From contig JAPOIC010000020.1 in NCBI GenBank assembly GCA_029979145.1, positions 1 through 15,245 of the forward strand: a stretch of 15,245 bases of DNA. The letters run 5' to 3'. The stretch is from Opitutaceae bacterium (lineage in GTDB: Bacteria; Verrucomicrobiota; Verrucomicrobiia; Opitutales; Opitutaceae). The position numbers and the translations under genes are program-made. The notes under the pieces were generated by a model. That model saw only the letters and a program-made list of their open reading frames with translations, did no database searches and was not told the DNA's origin. Shown one piece after another: positions 1 to 7,174 of this stretch (the stretch's first letter is position 1; every line of letters starts with the position of its first letter).

Positions 1-75
1 CTGTTAAATAATTCCGTCCCTCCGCGCTCTCCGCGCCCTCCTGTTAAAAGACCTCCGGTCCTCCTGTTAAAAAAC
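1..75. repeat. Arms of a dispersed CTCCGCG / CTGTTAAA intergenic repeat
   Basis: The first 75 bases contain CTGTTAAA three times (starting at 1, 41 and 64), and CTCCGCG at 20-26 with a second CTCTCCGCG at 27-35, ahead of CTCCTGTTAAAA. The same vocabulary (CTCCGCG, then CTCCTGT or CTCTGTG, then an A-rich run) forms the left arm of the two longer repeats at 13694-13841 and 13915-14053. Here only the left-arm type is visible and there is no matching right arm, so this may be a decayed or truncated copy continuing upstream of the window. No gene is seen in it. Confidence 0.45.
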
Positions 76-124
76 AACCGCCTTGTGCGCCCCGCCGCCG
101 TATGCGACAACCCCCGGGCCGCCT

Positions 125-1270
125 GTGAACCTCCTCGACCGTTACCTCTTCAAAAGCGTGCTGGGCTCGTGCCTCGCGGCGGTGGGGTTGTTCGCGTTTG
201 TGCTCATGCTGGGCAACGCCATTCGCGACCTGCTTTCCTACGTCCTCGCGGACCAGCTGCCGCTGTCGGTCTTTGCCGAGCTCCTCCTGTTGCTCGTGCC
301 CTACGCCGTTTCCTACGCGCTGCCGATGGGCATGTTGACCGGCGTGCTGCTCACGCTCGGTCGGCTCTCGGCCGACAGCGAAATCACCGCCATGCGCGCC
401 ACCGGCCAGAGCGTCTGGCGCATCGCGCGGCCGGTCGTGCTGCTCGGCGTGCTCGGCACCGTCTCCAGCCTCTACATGAATTTCGAGGCGATGCCGCGGG
501 CCCGCACGCAATACCAACGCGAGCTGGCCGAAACCGTCCGCGCCAACCCGCTGAGCTTTGTCGTCCCGCGCACCTTCATCCGCAACTTCCCCGGCTTCGT
601 CATCTACGTCGGCGAAAAACAAGGCCCCGTCCTGCGCGACTTCTGGCTCTGGGAACTTGACGGCCAGCAACGCGTCCAGCGCGTGGTGCGCGCCGAGAGC
701 GGACGGTTTGATTACGACGCCAACGACAACGCCCTCCTCCTCACCTTGACGCACGCCCAAGTCGAGGCGCGCGACCCGCTGCACCCGGAGGATTTTTCCA
801 AACCGCCCCTCGTCGGCACCTTCGACAAGACCGAGCAGGTGCGCCTGCCGCTCGACGCCATTTTCTCCCGCGACACCGTGCGCCAGAAAATGAAGTGGAT
901 GACCTTTACCGAACTCCGCGCCGAGCAAGCCCGGCTCGATGGCCTCACCGTTCCGCCCGCCGAAGCCGCCGAACACGAACGCACCCGGATGAAAGCGCGG
1001 CTCACCCTGCAGGAAAAACTGCAGAACGCCCTCGCCATGCTCTCGTTCACCCTCGTCGGCATTCCCCTCGGCATCCGCGTCTCCCGCCGCGAAACCTCCG
1101 CCAATCTCGGCGTCGCCGTCGCCCTCTCCCTCGGCTACTACTTCCTCACTGTCATGGTTAACTGGCTCGACCGCCACCCCGAGTGGCGCCCCGACCTCCT
1201 CTTCTGGCTCCCCAACGTCCTCTTCCTCCTCCTCGCCTGGCGCCTGTTTAGGCGCATCGGTAAGCACTGA
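125..1270 (+). CDS. LptF/LptG-family LPS export permease (YjgP/YjgQ)
   Basis: Inner-membrane subunit of the LptB2FG ABC exporter, which extracts lipopolysaccharide from the inner membrane and passes it to LptC/LptA. The protein opens with NLLDRYLFKSVLGS, the usual family start. It has three N-terminal membrane segments (about residues 12-33, 52-78, 102-120) with the conserved stretch LGRLSADSEITAMRATG between the second and third. A long periplasmic beta-jellyroll region follows, then three C-terminal membrane segments (about 290-310, 325-345, 355-373), ending in RLFRRIGKH. The length of 381 aa fits the family. I chose the GTG at 125 because homologues begin at this motif; an in-frame TTG at 83 would add 14 proline-rich residues. 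No convincing ribosome-binding site is visible for either. LptF and LptG cannot be separated from one sequence alone. The downstream gene is convergent. Confidence 0.88.
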   Translation: MNLLDRYLFKSVLGSCLAAVGLFAFVLMLGNAIRDLLSYVLADQLPLSVFAELLLLLVPYAVSYALPMGMLTGVLLTLGRLSADSEITAMRATGQSVWRIARPVVLLGVLGTVSSLYMNFEAMPRARTQYQRELAETVRANPLSFVVPRTFIRNFPGFVIYVGEKQGPVLRDFWLWELDGQQRVQRVVRAESGRFDYDANDNALLLTLTHAQVEARDPLHPEDFSKPPLVGTFDKTEQVRLPLDAIFSRDTVRQKMKWMTFTELRAEQARLDGLTVPPAEAAEHERTRMKARLTLQEKLQNALAMLSFTLVGIPLGIRVSRRETSANLGVAVALSLGYYFLTVMVNWLDRHPEWRPDLLFWLPNVLFLLLAWRLFRRIGKH

Positions 1271-1320
1271 GCCCAAGAGCGGCGACGGCCCGACAGCCCC
1301 AAAGACTTCCTTCGGTCACC

Positions 1321-1707
1321 TCACTTCTTCCCGTAAGCCTCCCGCGTTAGCTGCCCGCGATCATACGCCTCGGTGAAATCGAACGCCGGGTTCGCCGCCG
1401 ACACGTAGCTCAGCATGTCGTCACCACTATTCTCGATGCCGTGCATCAACCCGGAAGGAACATAAACCAGTTCACCGGCGAACACGTCCTTGGTTTCATC
1501 GCCCACCTGCATCCGCCCCTTGCCGCTCACGATCACATACACCTGCACCTCCGGATGATTGTGCGGGATCTGCCGGCCGCCGGGTTCTACGTCAACCCAC
1601 GTAACGGCGAGTCGATCATCCGGAACGTCGCCGCGGGCCAGCAGTCAGGTGGACGTCAGCTTCTCACGCGGACGCTTCTGGGCGGTGTCTTTGTGGCGGG
1701 TGAACAT
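1321..1707 (-). pseudogene. Cupin-domain protein interrupted by an in-frame TGA
   Basis: Reading from ATG 1707, the frame gives 20 residues (beginning MFTRHKDTAQKRPREK), then TGA at 1647-1645, then continues without further damage for 108 codons to the stop at 1321. The part after the stop is a complete single-domain cupin. Motif 1 is GGRQIPHNHPEVQ, with two metal-binding His; motif 2 is GELVYVPSGLMHGIEN, matching G(X)5PXG(X)2H(X)3N exactly. The 20 residues before the stop carry a weak ribosome-binding site (GGGAAG), lie 20 bp after the sensor-kinase stop and look like the natural N terminus. The gene is therefore probably a recent nonsense mutant, or the TGA is a sequencing error. Alternatives are re-initiation at CTG 1644 or GTG 1548 (the latter removes motif 1) or UGA readthrough. 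The substrate is unknown. It may be the last gene of the minus-strand operon. Confidence 0.55.
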
Positions 1708-1727
1708 AATGATCGTGCTTCCCAAAT

Positions 1728-3092
1728 CTACGCTCCCACCGACAACCGCAACGTCACCACCAGCCCACTGCGGTCAGTCCGGTTGGCGGCGGTGATGGTG
1801 CCGCCGTGGAGCTCGACGATGCTGCGGCAGATGGCGAGGCCGAGGCCGTGGCCGCGGGTTTCGCCTTGGGCGTGCTTGAAGCGGACGAACCGTTCGAAGA
1901 TGCGGGGCAGTTGCTCGGGCGGCAGGCCCGGGCCCTCGTCGGCCAAGGCGAGCGTCCACACGCCGTCGACCACGGTGGAACTGAGTCCGAGGGTGGCACC
2001 GCGGGGCGAGACGTTGAGCGCATTGGTGATGAGGTTCAGCAGCAGCTGGCGCACGAGCGTGGGTTCGAACCTCATCTGGCCGGAATCGTTGTGTGCGAGG
2101 GCGAAGGCCACGCCGCGGTCCTCGGCCAGCACCTCGGCGTCCTCGGCCACGCCGGCGACGAAGGGCTGCGGGTTGCCCAGCTGCAGCGCGGGCGCGAGCA
2201 CGCCGGCGTCGGCCTTGGCAAGAAAGAGCAGGAGCTCCACCGTCTTGTGCAGGCGGTCGACCTCTTCCATCAGTTCGCCGATTTCGGCGACCGCCGCTTC
2301 GTCGCCGGATAGGCGCCCGCGCAGCTTCTCTGCGTGCAAACGGATCAGCGCAAGTGGGGTCTTGAGTTCGTGCGAGGCATCGGCGGTGAAACGGCGCACC
2401 TGGTTGAAGGACACTTCCAAACGGTCGAACATGCGGTTGAGCAGTTCGGCCAGCGCGGCGATTTCGTCGCTCGTGCCGGGCACGGGAATGCGTTCGCCGA
2501 GGTTGTCGGCGCGGATGCGCGCGGCGGTTTCGCGAATCGCGCGCACGGGGTGCAGCGCGAGTCGGGCGAACCCGTAGCCAAGACCCGCGCCGGCCACGAG
2601 GACCACAACGAGGAGGAGCATGCTGACCTTCGCGTAGTCGGTCAGCAGCCGTTCCGTCGGCTCCAGCAGGCTGACGATCTGCACGTGCCAGGGACCGTCG
2701 GTGAATTCGGAAATCAACACGCGGTCGCCGTGCGAGGCGAGGCGGTGCACGCGATGGTCCTTCCGGCTGCCGGTGTCGGGCAGGAGCGTGTCGCCGAGGT
2801 TGGGCGAGCGAAACACGATGTTGCCGGCGCCATCGCGCACTTGGAAAAGAAACAGTGCCGCGTCGATCTCGGCGTGCTCGCGCAGGCGCTGCCGGAGTTC
2901 TTCCGCCGACACGGCCGCGGGGTCCGGCTCGAGCCGGCCGCGCACTTCCTCAAACTCCGCCTCGTGCAGCAGGGCGAGGCCGTCGATCACCTGGCGCGAC
3001 AGCATCCAGCCACCCAGCGCAAGCAGCAGCGCCGTCGTCGCGGCGACGATGAAGGTGAAGGCCAGCGCGAGGCGGAAGGTCAGCGATTTCAT
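1728..3092 (-). CDS. HAMP sensor histidine kinase of a two-component system (CusS-like architecture)
   Basis: Membrane sensor kinase, 454 aa. Domains in order: transmembrane helix (about 11-31), periplasmic sensor region (about 32-155), second helix (about 157-178), HAMP linker (about 179-232), HisKA with the phospho-acceptor H241 in FTADASHELKTPLALIRLHAE-type context (ASHELKTPL), and an HATPase domain. The HATPase has its N box around N353/N357, G1 box DEGPGL (D385) and G2 box GHGLGLA (414-420). The sensor region holds a His cluster (H113, H116, H121, H136), which could bind metal or heme; that is inference. Its ATG overlaps the response-regulator stop in ATGA, so the two are translationally coupled and are surely partners. 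Overall architecture resembles heavy-metal sensor kinases such as CusS, but the signal cannot be read from sequence. It is the last intact gene of the minus-strand operon. Confidence 0.93.
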   Translation of the reverse strand: MKSLTFRLALAFTFIVAATTALLLALGGWMLSRQVIDGLALLHEAEFEEVRGRLEPDPAAVSAEELRQRLREHAEIDAALFLFQVRDGAGNIVFRSPNLGDTLLPDTGSRKDHRVHRLASHGDRVLISEFTDGPWHVQIVSLLEPTERLLTDYAKVSMLLLVVVLVAGAGLGYGFARLALHPVRAIRETAARIRADNLGERIPVPGTSDEIAALAELLNRMFDRLEVSFNQVRRFTADASHELKTPLALIRLHAEKLRGRLSGDEAAVAEIGELMEEVDRLHKTVELLLFLAKADAGVLAPALQLGNPQPFVAGVAEDAEVLAEDRGVAFALAHNDSGQMRFEPTLVRQLLLNLITNALNVSPRGATLGLSSTVVDGVWTLALADEGPGLPPEQLPRIFERFVRFKHAQGETRGHGLGLAICRSIVELHGGTITAANRTDRSGLVVTLRLSVGA

Positions 3093-3754
3093 GCGAGCTG
3101 GTAGCCCGAGCCGCGCACAGTGCGGATCAACGGCGTGCCGTTCGCCTCTTCAAACTTCTGGCGCAGGCGCCGCACGTAGACGTCGATCAGGTTGGTCTCG
3201 AGGTCATAGGGCGCGTCCCAGACTTTTTCGGCGATGAGCGTGCGCGTGAGCACGCGGCCGGGATTGGACAAAAACAATTCCAGCAGCGCGAACTCCCGGC
3301 TGGTCAGCTCCACCGGAGCGTCGTCGAGCGTCGCGGTGCGCGCGAGCAGGTCGAGCCGGATGCCGGCGTGGCGGAGCACCGTGGCCTTGGCCCCGCTGTG
3401 TCGGCGCAAGAGCGAGCGCACGCGCGCCAGCACTTCGCCGACGCTAAAAGGTTTCGGCAGGTAATCGTCGGCGCCGAGGTTCAGGCCGCGGATGCGATCC
3501 TCCACCGCATCGCGCGCGCTCAGAATTAAGACCGGCTCGTTGAACCCCACCGAGCGCCACTCGCGCAGCAGGTCGAGGCCGTCGCCGTCGGGCAGCCCGA
3601 GGTCGAGCACCACCGCGTCAAAGGCCGATTCCGCCAAGGCGTCGCGCGCCTCGGCGCAGGTCCGCACGAGCTTCACCGTGTAGCTTTGCTCCGCGAGCGC
3701 GCGCTCGACAAACTGGCCGACCTTGCGCTCATCCTCGACGATCAGGACCTTCAT
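3089..3754 (-). CDS. OmpR/PhoB-family response regulator
   Basis: DNA-binding response regulator, 221 aa. The receiver domain occupies about residues 1-115: acidic pair E7/D8 in LIVEDE, phospho-acceptor D51 in VLDLGLPD, conserved S/T region LILSARD and K101 in DDYLPKPF. The winged-helix output domain occupies about 127-221, with the typical LTSREFALLELFLSNPG and a C-terminal RTVRGSGYQLA. It closely resembles the CusR/QseB subgroup. The gene starts inside the stop of the MFS-cytochrome gene (ATGA overlap) and ends inside the start of the sensor kinase, so it is co-translated with both. OmpR-family proteins usually bind direct repeats spaced 10-11 bp. An 11-bp-phased ATGAA repeat lies upstream of this operon at 10473-10499 and is an attractive autoregulatory target (inference). 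Confidence 0.95.
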   Translation of the reverse strand: MKVLIVEDERKVGQFVERALAEQSYTVKLVRTCAEARDALAESAFDAVVLDLGLPDGDGLDLLREWRSVGFNEPVLILSARDAVEDRIRGLNLGADDYLPKPFSVGEVLARVRSLLRRHSGAKATVLRHAGIRLDLLARTATLDDAPVELTSREFALLELFLSNPGRVLTRTLIAEKVWDAPYDLETNLIDVYVRRLRQKFEEANGTPLIRTVRGSGYQLA

Positions 3755-5568
3755 GGGCGGGACCCACTGTGCAGGGTTTGGACATAAGCGGCGAGCGAAA
3801 GCACATCGCGATTCGCCAGCGTCTCATGCCCCGCCATGGCCGTCCCGGGCAGCCCGAACTTGATCAGACGCGCGAGCTTTTCTCCAAACTCCGGATCCGC
3901 CGGATTCAGCCGTCGCCACCCCGCCGTGAAATCTGGCGGCGGCGACGCCAACTCCGCCGCGAGCGGACCGTCGCCACGTCCCGTGGGCCCGTGACACGCG
4001 GCGCACAACTGCGCGAACAACCGCCCCTGCTTCGTCGCCGGACGCAGTTCCGCCGGTTGGGGTCGCCAAGCGGCCTGCGTCACGGCGGCGGCTTCCGCCC
4101 GATCCGCGCCGAGCGTCGCCAAGTAGGCCACGAGCGCGTTGCCGCGCTCATCGCCTTCGCGAAACAGATGCGCGTAGGCCGGCATACGCGAGCCGGGCGC
4201 CAGCCGCGTGGGTTCAATCAGGTGCAGCCGGTTCCATTCTGGTGAACGGCGCAAACCGACATTCGCCAAGTCCGGCCCTTGACGACGATTGCCGAGCAAC
4301 GGCGGATCGCCCGCCAAGGCCTCGGGCAAGGGCGCGGCCGGGCCCCAGCGCGTTTCATCGGCTGTGCCGGGGCGAATGTATTGCGAGTGACAATGAATGC
4401 AGCCCTCCGCGATGTAGACCTCGCGACCCAACACGATTTCGTCCGCTTCCGTTGCAAAACCGTTCGTCGGCGCCAGCGCCACCAACACCGCGATGACGCC
4501 CAGCCAGCCCGCAGTGCGATTCTGCCACAACCAACCGAGCAAAAATACCGCCGCGCTCGCGGTCAAAAACCATGCCGGGATCCGGTGCAGGTCCTGCACC
4601 ATGCCGACGCCAAGCGCCGAGCCCAGCCAGCCGGCCAGCGCGTAGACCGCCGTGGCCACTGCCGGACGCCCGCTGCGCGCAGGGTAGGCCACCAGCACCG
4701 TCGAATAGAGCGACACCGCCGTCGCGTAGAGCACGACTGTCCCGGCGAACAATCCATGACCCAGCCGCCAGCACGCGAGCCACAGCAGCGCGAACGCCAC
4801 CGGCAGCACGCGCGGCATCCAGCCGCGATCAATCGCCCAACCCGCCGCCACCGCTGCGAGCAGGTGCACCGCCGCGTTGAGCCACAACGAACCGCCCGCG
4901 CCCCAAGTCGGTTCGCGCAGCGTCGCCACGTGCTGGATCACGTAAAACGCCGACGAATCCAGCCAGACCAGCACGAGCAAAAGCCCCACCCACACGGCCA
5001 CCCCGCGCCGCGAAAAATCACTCCCTCGCACTGGCGTCACCGCCGCACCCCGCCAGCGCCACACCAGCACTGCCCCCGCCGCGGCCGCCGTCGCCGCGAA
5101 CCACGCCTGCCCCGCTGGCGTCGCTTGAAACACCCACGGCAAATTGCACGCCGCGTAGCCCAAGCCCGTGCCCACGCCGATCCATAGGCCCAGTCGTTTT
5201 TCCCCGATCAACCCGCGCAAGCCTGCGGCCAAGGTCACTGTCAGCCAACCGAGCCCGGCGCCTGTCAGCAACGCCGCCAGCGAGAGCATCGGTCCGCCCC
5301 AGCCTGCGGCCAACGCCGCCGCCACCGCGCAGACCGCCAAGCCCGCCGCCAGCGCGCGGCCGACCGTCTCGGCGCGAAACCGCCACGCCGCCGCGCCACT
5401 GCCCGCCAAGCCGCCAAGCGCGAGCACGCCCATCAATGTGCGCAAGGCCGCGCCATCGAGCCCGCCGCCGCGAGCGAGTTCGATCAGCGCGAACTCCGCG
5501 AAGATGAGGAAATACGCATAGGTCGCCGCCACGGCGAAGGCCGCCGCCCACGGACGCACGTTAACCAT
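3751..5568 (-). CDS. MFS-like transporter fused to CcoO-like and CcoP-like cytochrome c domains
   Basis: A 605-aa fusion. Residues 1-350 form about twelve hydrophobic helices resembling a major-facilitator transporter. A further segment (about 353-367) ends like a signal peptide (LAPTNGFA, then TEADE) and would place the C terminus in the periplasm. The first heme c site is C390-IH-C393-H394 in EGCIHCHSQYIRP, followed by QGPDLANVGLRRSPEWNRLHL and M462 in GSRMPAYAHLF. This is the CcoO signature of cbb3 oxidases. The second heme c site is C522-AA-C525-H526 in CAACHGPTGRGDGPLA, with M578 as probable axial ligand, like a CcoP cytochrome domain. The start at 5568 overlaps the preceding stop by 8 bp; the stop overlaps the response-regulator ATG. 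Family assignment of the cytochrome part is strong, and of the transporter part moderate. The transported substrate is unknown. Electron exchange with the CcoN-like protein encoded two genes upstream is inferred. Confidence 0.88.
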   Translation of the reverse strand: MVNVRPWAAAFAVAATYAYFLIFAEFALIELARGGGLDGAALRTLMGVLALGGLAGSGAAAWRFRAETVGRALAAGLAVCAVAAALAAGWGGPMLSLAALLTGAGLGWLTVTLAAGLRGLIGEKRLGLWIGVGTGLGYAACNLPWVFQATPAGQAWFAATAAAAGAVLVWRWRGAAVTPVRGSDFSRRGVAVWVGLLLVLVWLDSSAFYVIQHVATLREPTWGAGGSLWLNAAVHLLAAVAAGWAIDRGWMPRVLPVAFALLWLACWRLGHGLFAGTVVLYATAVSLYSTVLVAYPARSGRPAVATAVYALAGWLGSALGVGMVQDLHRIPAWFLTASAAVFLLGWLWQNRTAGWLGVIAVLVALAPTNGFATEADEIVLGREVYIAEGCIHCHSQYIRPGTADETRWGPAAPLPEALAGDPPLLGNRRQGPDLANVGLRRSPEWNRLHLIEPTRLAPGSRMPAYAHLFREGDERGNALVAYLATLGADRAEAAAVTQAAWRPQPAELRPATKQGRLFAQLCAACHGPTGRGDGPLAAELASPPPDFTAGWRRLNPADPEFGEKLARLIKFGLPGTAMAGHETLANRDVLSLAAYVQTLHSGSRP

Positions 5569-5956
5569 CGCGCCCCGCCCCTTTTCGCAGCAGCCAGACT
5601 TGCACGGCCACCAGCCCGAGATCCGTCACCGGCACGCTCCACCACGCGGCGGTGAGTCCGCCGGTGGCAATCGCCCACGCGCTGAACAGCCCCGCCGCCA
5701 CGCGAAACAAAATCGTGAGCTCCAACATCGCGCGCAGCCCCATCGCCGGACGCCACAGCGCCCAGAAGTAACTCGCCCCCACCGCACCGACAAACGCGCC
5801 GACCCAGCGCAGGAACACGAGCGCTTCACCCGTCACCGGCGCCACGCCCATCAGCGCCAGCACGGGCCCGGGCAGAAACACCAGGCCGATGCCGGTGCCC
5901 AAATCCGCCGCCCCAGCCAGCGCGGCGTAAACGCGGGCGAGTCGATTCACGTTCAT
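5561..5956 (-). CDS. Small four-helix integral membrane protein, unknown function
   Basis: A 131-aa protein with four predicted membrane segments (about residues 8-33, 47-67, 77-99, 104-124) and a short basic C-terminal tail (RKGAGRD). I do not recognise the family. No His or Cys occurs in the helices, so it is unlikely to bind heme itself. The ATG at 5956 was chosen because it overlaps the CcoN-like stop in ATGA and is preceded by GGGAGG about 8 bases upstream; the longer open frame upstream overlaps the CcoN-like gene. Its own stop overlaps the start of the MFS-cytochrome gene by 8 bp. Its position between the two redox proteins suggests an accessory or structural subunit, comparable in place though not in visible sequence to small oxidase subunits. 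That role is inference. Confidence 0.8.
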   Translation of the reverse strand: MNVNRLARVYAALAGAADLGTGIGLVFLPGPVLALMGVAPVTGEALVFLRWVGAFVGAVGASYFWALWRPAMGLRAMLELTILFRVAAGLFSAWAIATGGLTAAWWSVPVTDLGLVAVQVWLLRKGAGRDG

Positions 5957-7173
5957 ACGCGTGCCTCCCGCCACCATTGCACCGACGCCGTCAGCATCGC
6001 GACGCCTGCCGCGAGCCGCACGCCGTAGAAAGCCTGCGTCCAGCCCGCGCGCAGATACCACTCCAGTTCCCGACCCGCCTCAAGCGTGCCGGCGAGGAGC
6101 AGCACGGCGACGTGCACCGCGCACCCGCCCTGCCACAGCCAGAAACCGCGACGCGTGCCGCCGCCGCGCAGCTGGCGCAGGACCATGAGATTGATCGACG
6201 TAACCAGCCCCGCCATCGCGAGGTGCGCGTGCGCCACGAGGGCATTGGTGAATTTCCACGCCTCGGACAAGCCGGGCAAAAAAGTCAGGAAACCCGTCGC
6301 CACCAGCAGCGCCCACCACGCCAGCGCCGCATGCAGCCACGGCCGCGCCGACTCGTGCCAGCCAAAACCGGTCAGATACACCGCCAGCAACGGCACCCAC
6401 GCGAGCAGCAGCCCGAGCGCGGCGATTTGCTCCGGCGCATGATGCGAGGCATCGCCATGACTCACGCGCGCATAGGCCACCCACGACAACGCCAGCGCCG
6501 GCCAAAACCAGCGCGCCGCACGGACTTTGCCCGCGGGCACGCGCAACATCGCAGGCAGCAGTCCGAAGATCACCAAGATGCCGAGCGTCGACCCCAGCAA
6601 GCTCGCGCCCGTCGCACCGCCGCTGTCGGGATTCACCGCCGGATACACCTCGCGGCCCTCCGCCCAAAACAAGAGGTTGGGCACCGCGAGCAAACCGAGC
6701 AGCAACGCAACGCGCAAGGCGAGTCCGCCGCCGGAGAATTCCCGCCGGCGCCACCACGCGTGCAACGCGAGCACGGCCCACAGCGCGAGCATCGCCAACG
6801 GCAGCAGCGGCCGCGCCCAGCCGTGCCAGTCGAGAAAGAGTTTTCCGCTCGTCACGCCCGCGAGCCACGACGCGCCACCCAGCGCGAGCGCGAGCGACCA
6901 CGCGCTGAGCGCCAGCCGCAGGTGCCAGCGACCCTCGGCATCGGGCCGCACAAACCATGCCGCCAGCGCACCCACCAGCGGCAGCGAGCACCAGCCGTAG
7001 AGTTGCCAGTTCAGATGCAACGGCATCCAGCGACCGTAACCGAGCGGCCCGGTGAGACGGCCAAGCTCCGGCCAGAGTAGCAACGCCGCGAGCCACACGC
7101 CCAGGGCGTTGGCGGCGACCAGCCAGCCGAAGGCGTGGCGCTCAACCGGACGGGAAAACACCGCCGCTTCCAT
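5953..7173 (-). CDS. CcoN-like heme-copper oxidase subunit I homologue with degenerate CuB site
   Basis: A 406-aa protein with about ten to twelve membrane helices. Recognisable subunit I features are H53 in the second helix (RWMPLHLNWQLYGW, low-spin heme ligand context) and the HAH pair H315/H317 in FTNALVAHAHLAMAGLVTS, as in CcoN and NorB. The helix that should carry the first CuB histidine (W-x-GHN in CcoN) reads DSGGATGASLLGSTLG, with no His. Where CcoN has its His-His pair there is SHGDASHHAPEQ; aligning on the following Pro-Asp/Glu leaves one His (H239) and a Gly, though H244/H245 lie close by. It probably binds two b-type hemes but not a normal heme-copper centre. The ATG at 7173 follows GGAGGT (7184-7179) and lies 1 base after the ATPase stop. 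NO reductase or a non-catalytic electron-transfer subunit are alternatives. The comparison rests on remembered CcoN sequence. Confidence 0.75.
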   Translation of the reverse strand: MEAAVFSRPVERHAFGWLVAANALGVWLAALLLWPELGRLTGPLGYGRWMPLHLNWQLYGWCSLPLVGALAAWFVRPDAEGRWHLRLALSAWSLALALGGASWLAGVTSGKLFLDWHGWARPLLPLAMLALWAVLALHAWWRRREFSGGGLALRVALLLGLLAVPNLLFWAEGREVYPAVNPDSGGATGASLLGSTLGILVIFGLLPAMLRVPAGKVRAARWFWPALALSWVAYARVSHGDASHHAPEQIAALGLLLAWVPLLAVYLTGFGWHESARPWLHAALAWWALLVATGFLTFLPGLSEAWKFTNALVAHAHLAMAGLVTSINLMVLRQLRGGGTRRGFWLWQGGCAVHVAVLLLAGTLEAGRELEWYLRAGWTQAFYGVRLAAGVAMLTASVQWWREARV

Positions 7174-7174
7174 G

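Noticed and set aside
1..75. Intrinsic terminator at the window start
   Set aside because: CTGTTAAA runs are A-rich on this strand but I found no GC stem directly before a T-tract; repeat-family membership explains the words better.
44..1276. 410-codon open frame antisense to the Lpt permease
   Set aside because: It is an exact shadow of a well-supported gene in GC-rich DNA, with low-complexity Glu/Gly/Ala/His-rich translation and no recognisable domain.
5977..7080. 367-codon Arg/Gln/His/Pro-rich frame opposite the CcoN-like gene
   Set aside because: Composition is what results from reading the complement of membrane-helix codons; no start signal and no homology.
3751..7173. Functional cbb3 cytochrome c oxidase
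   Set aside because: CcoO/CcoP-like domains are present, but the CcoN-like subunit lacks the expected CuB histidines and the CcoO part is fused to a transporter, so a standard oxidase call is not justified.
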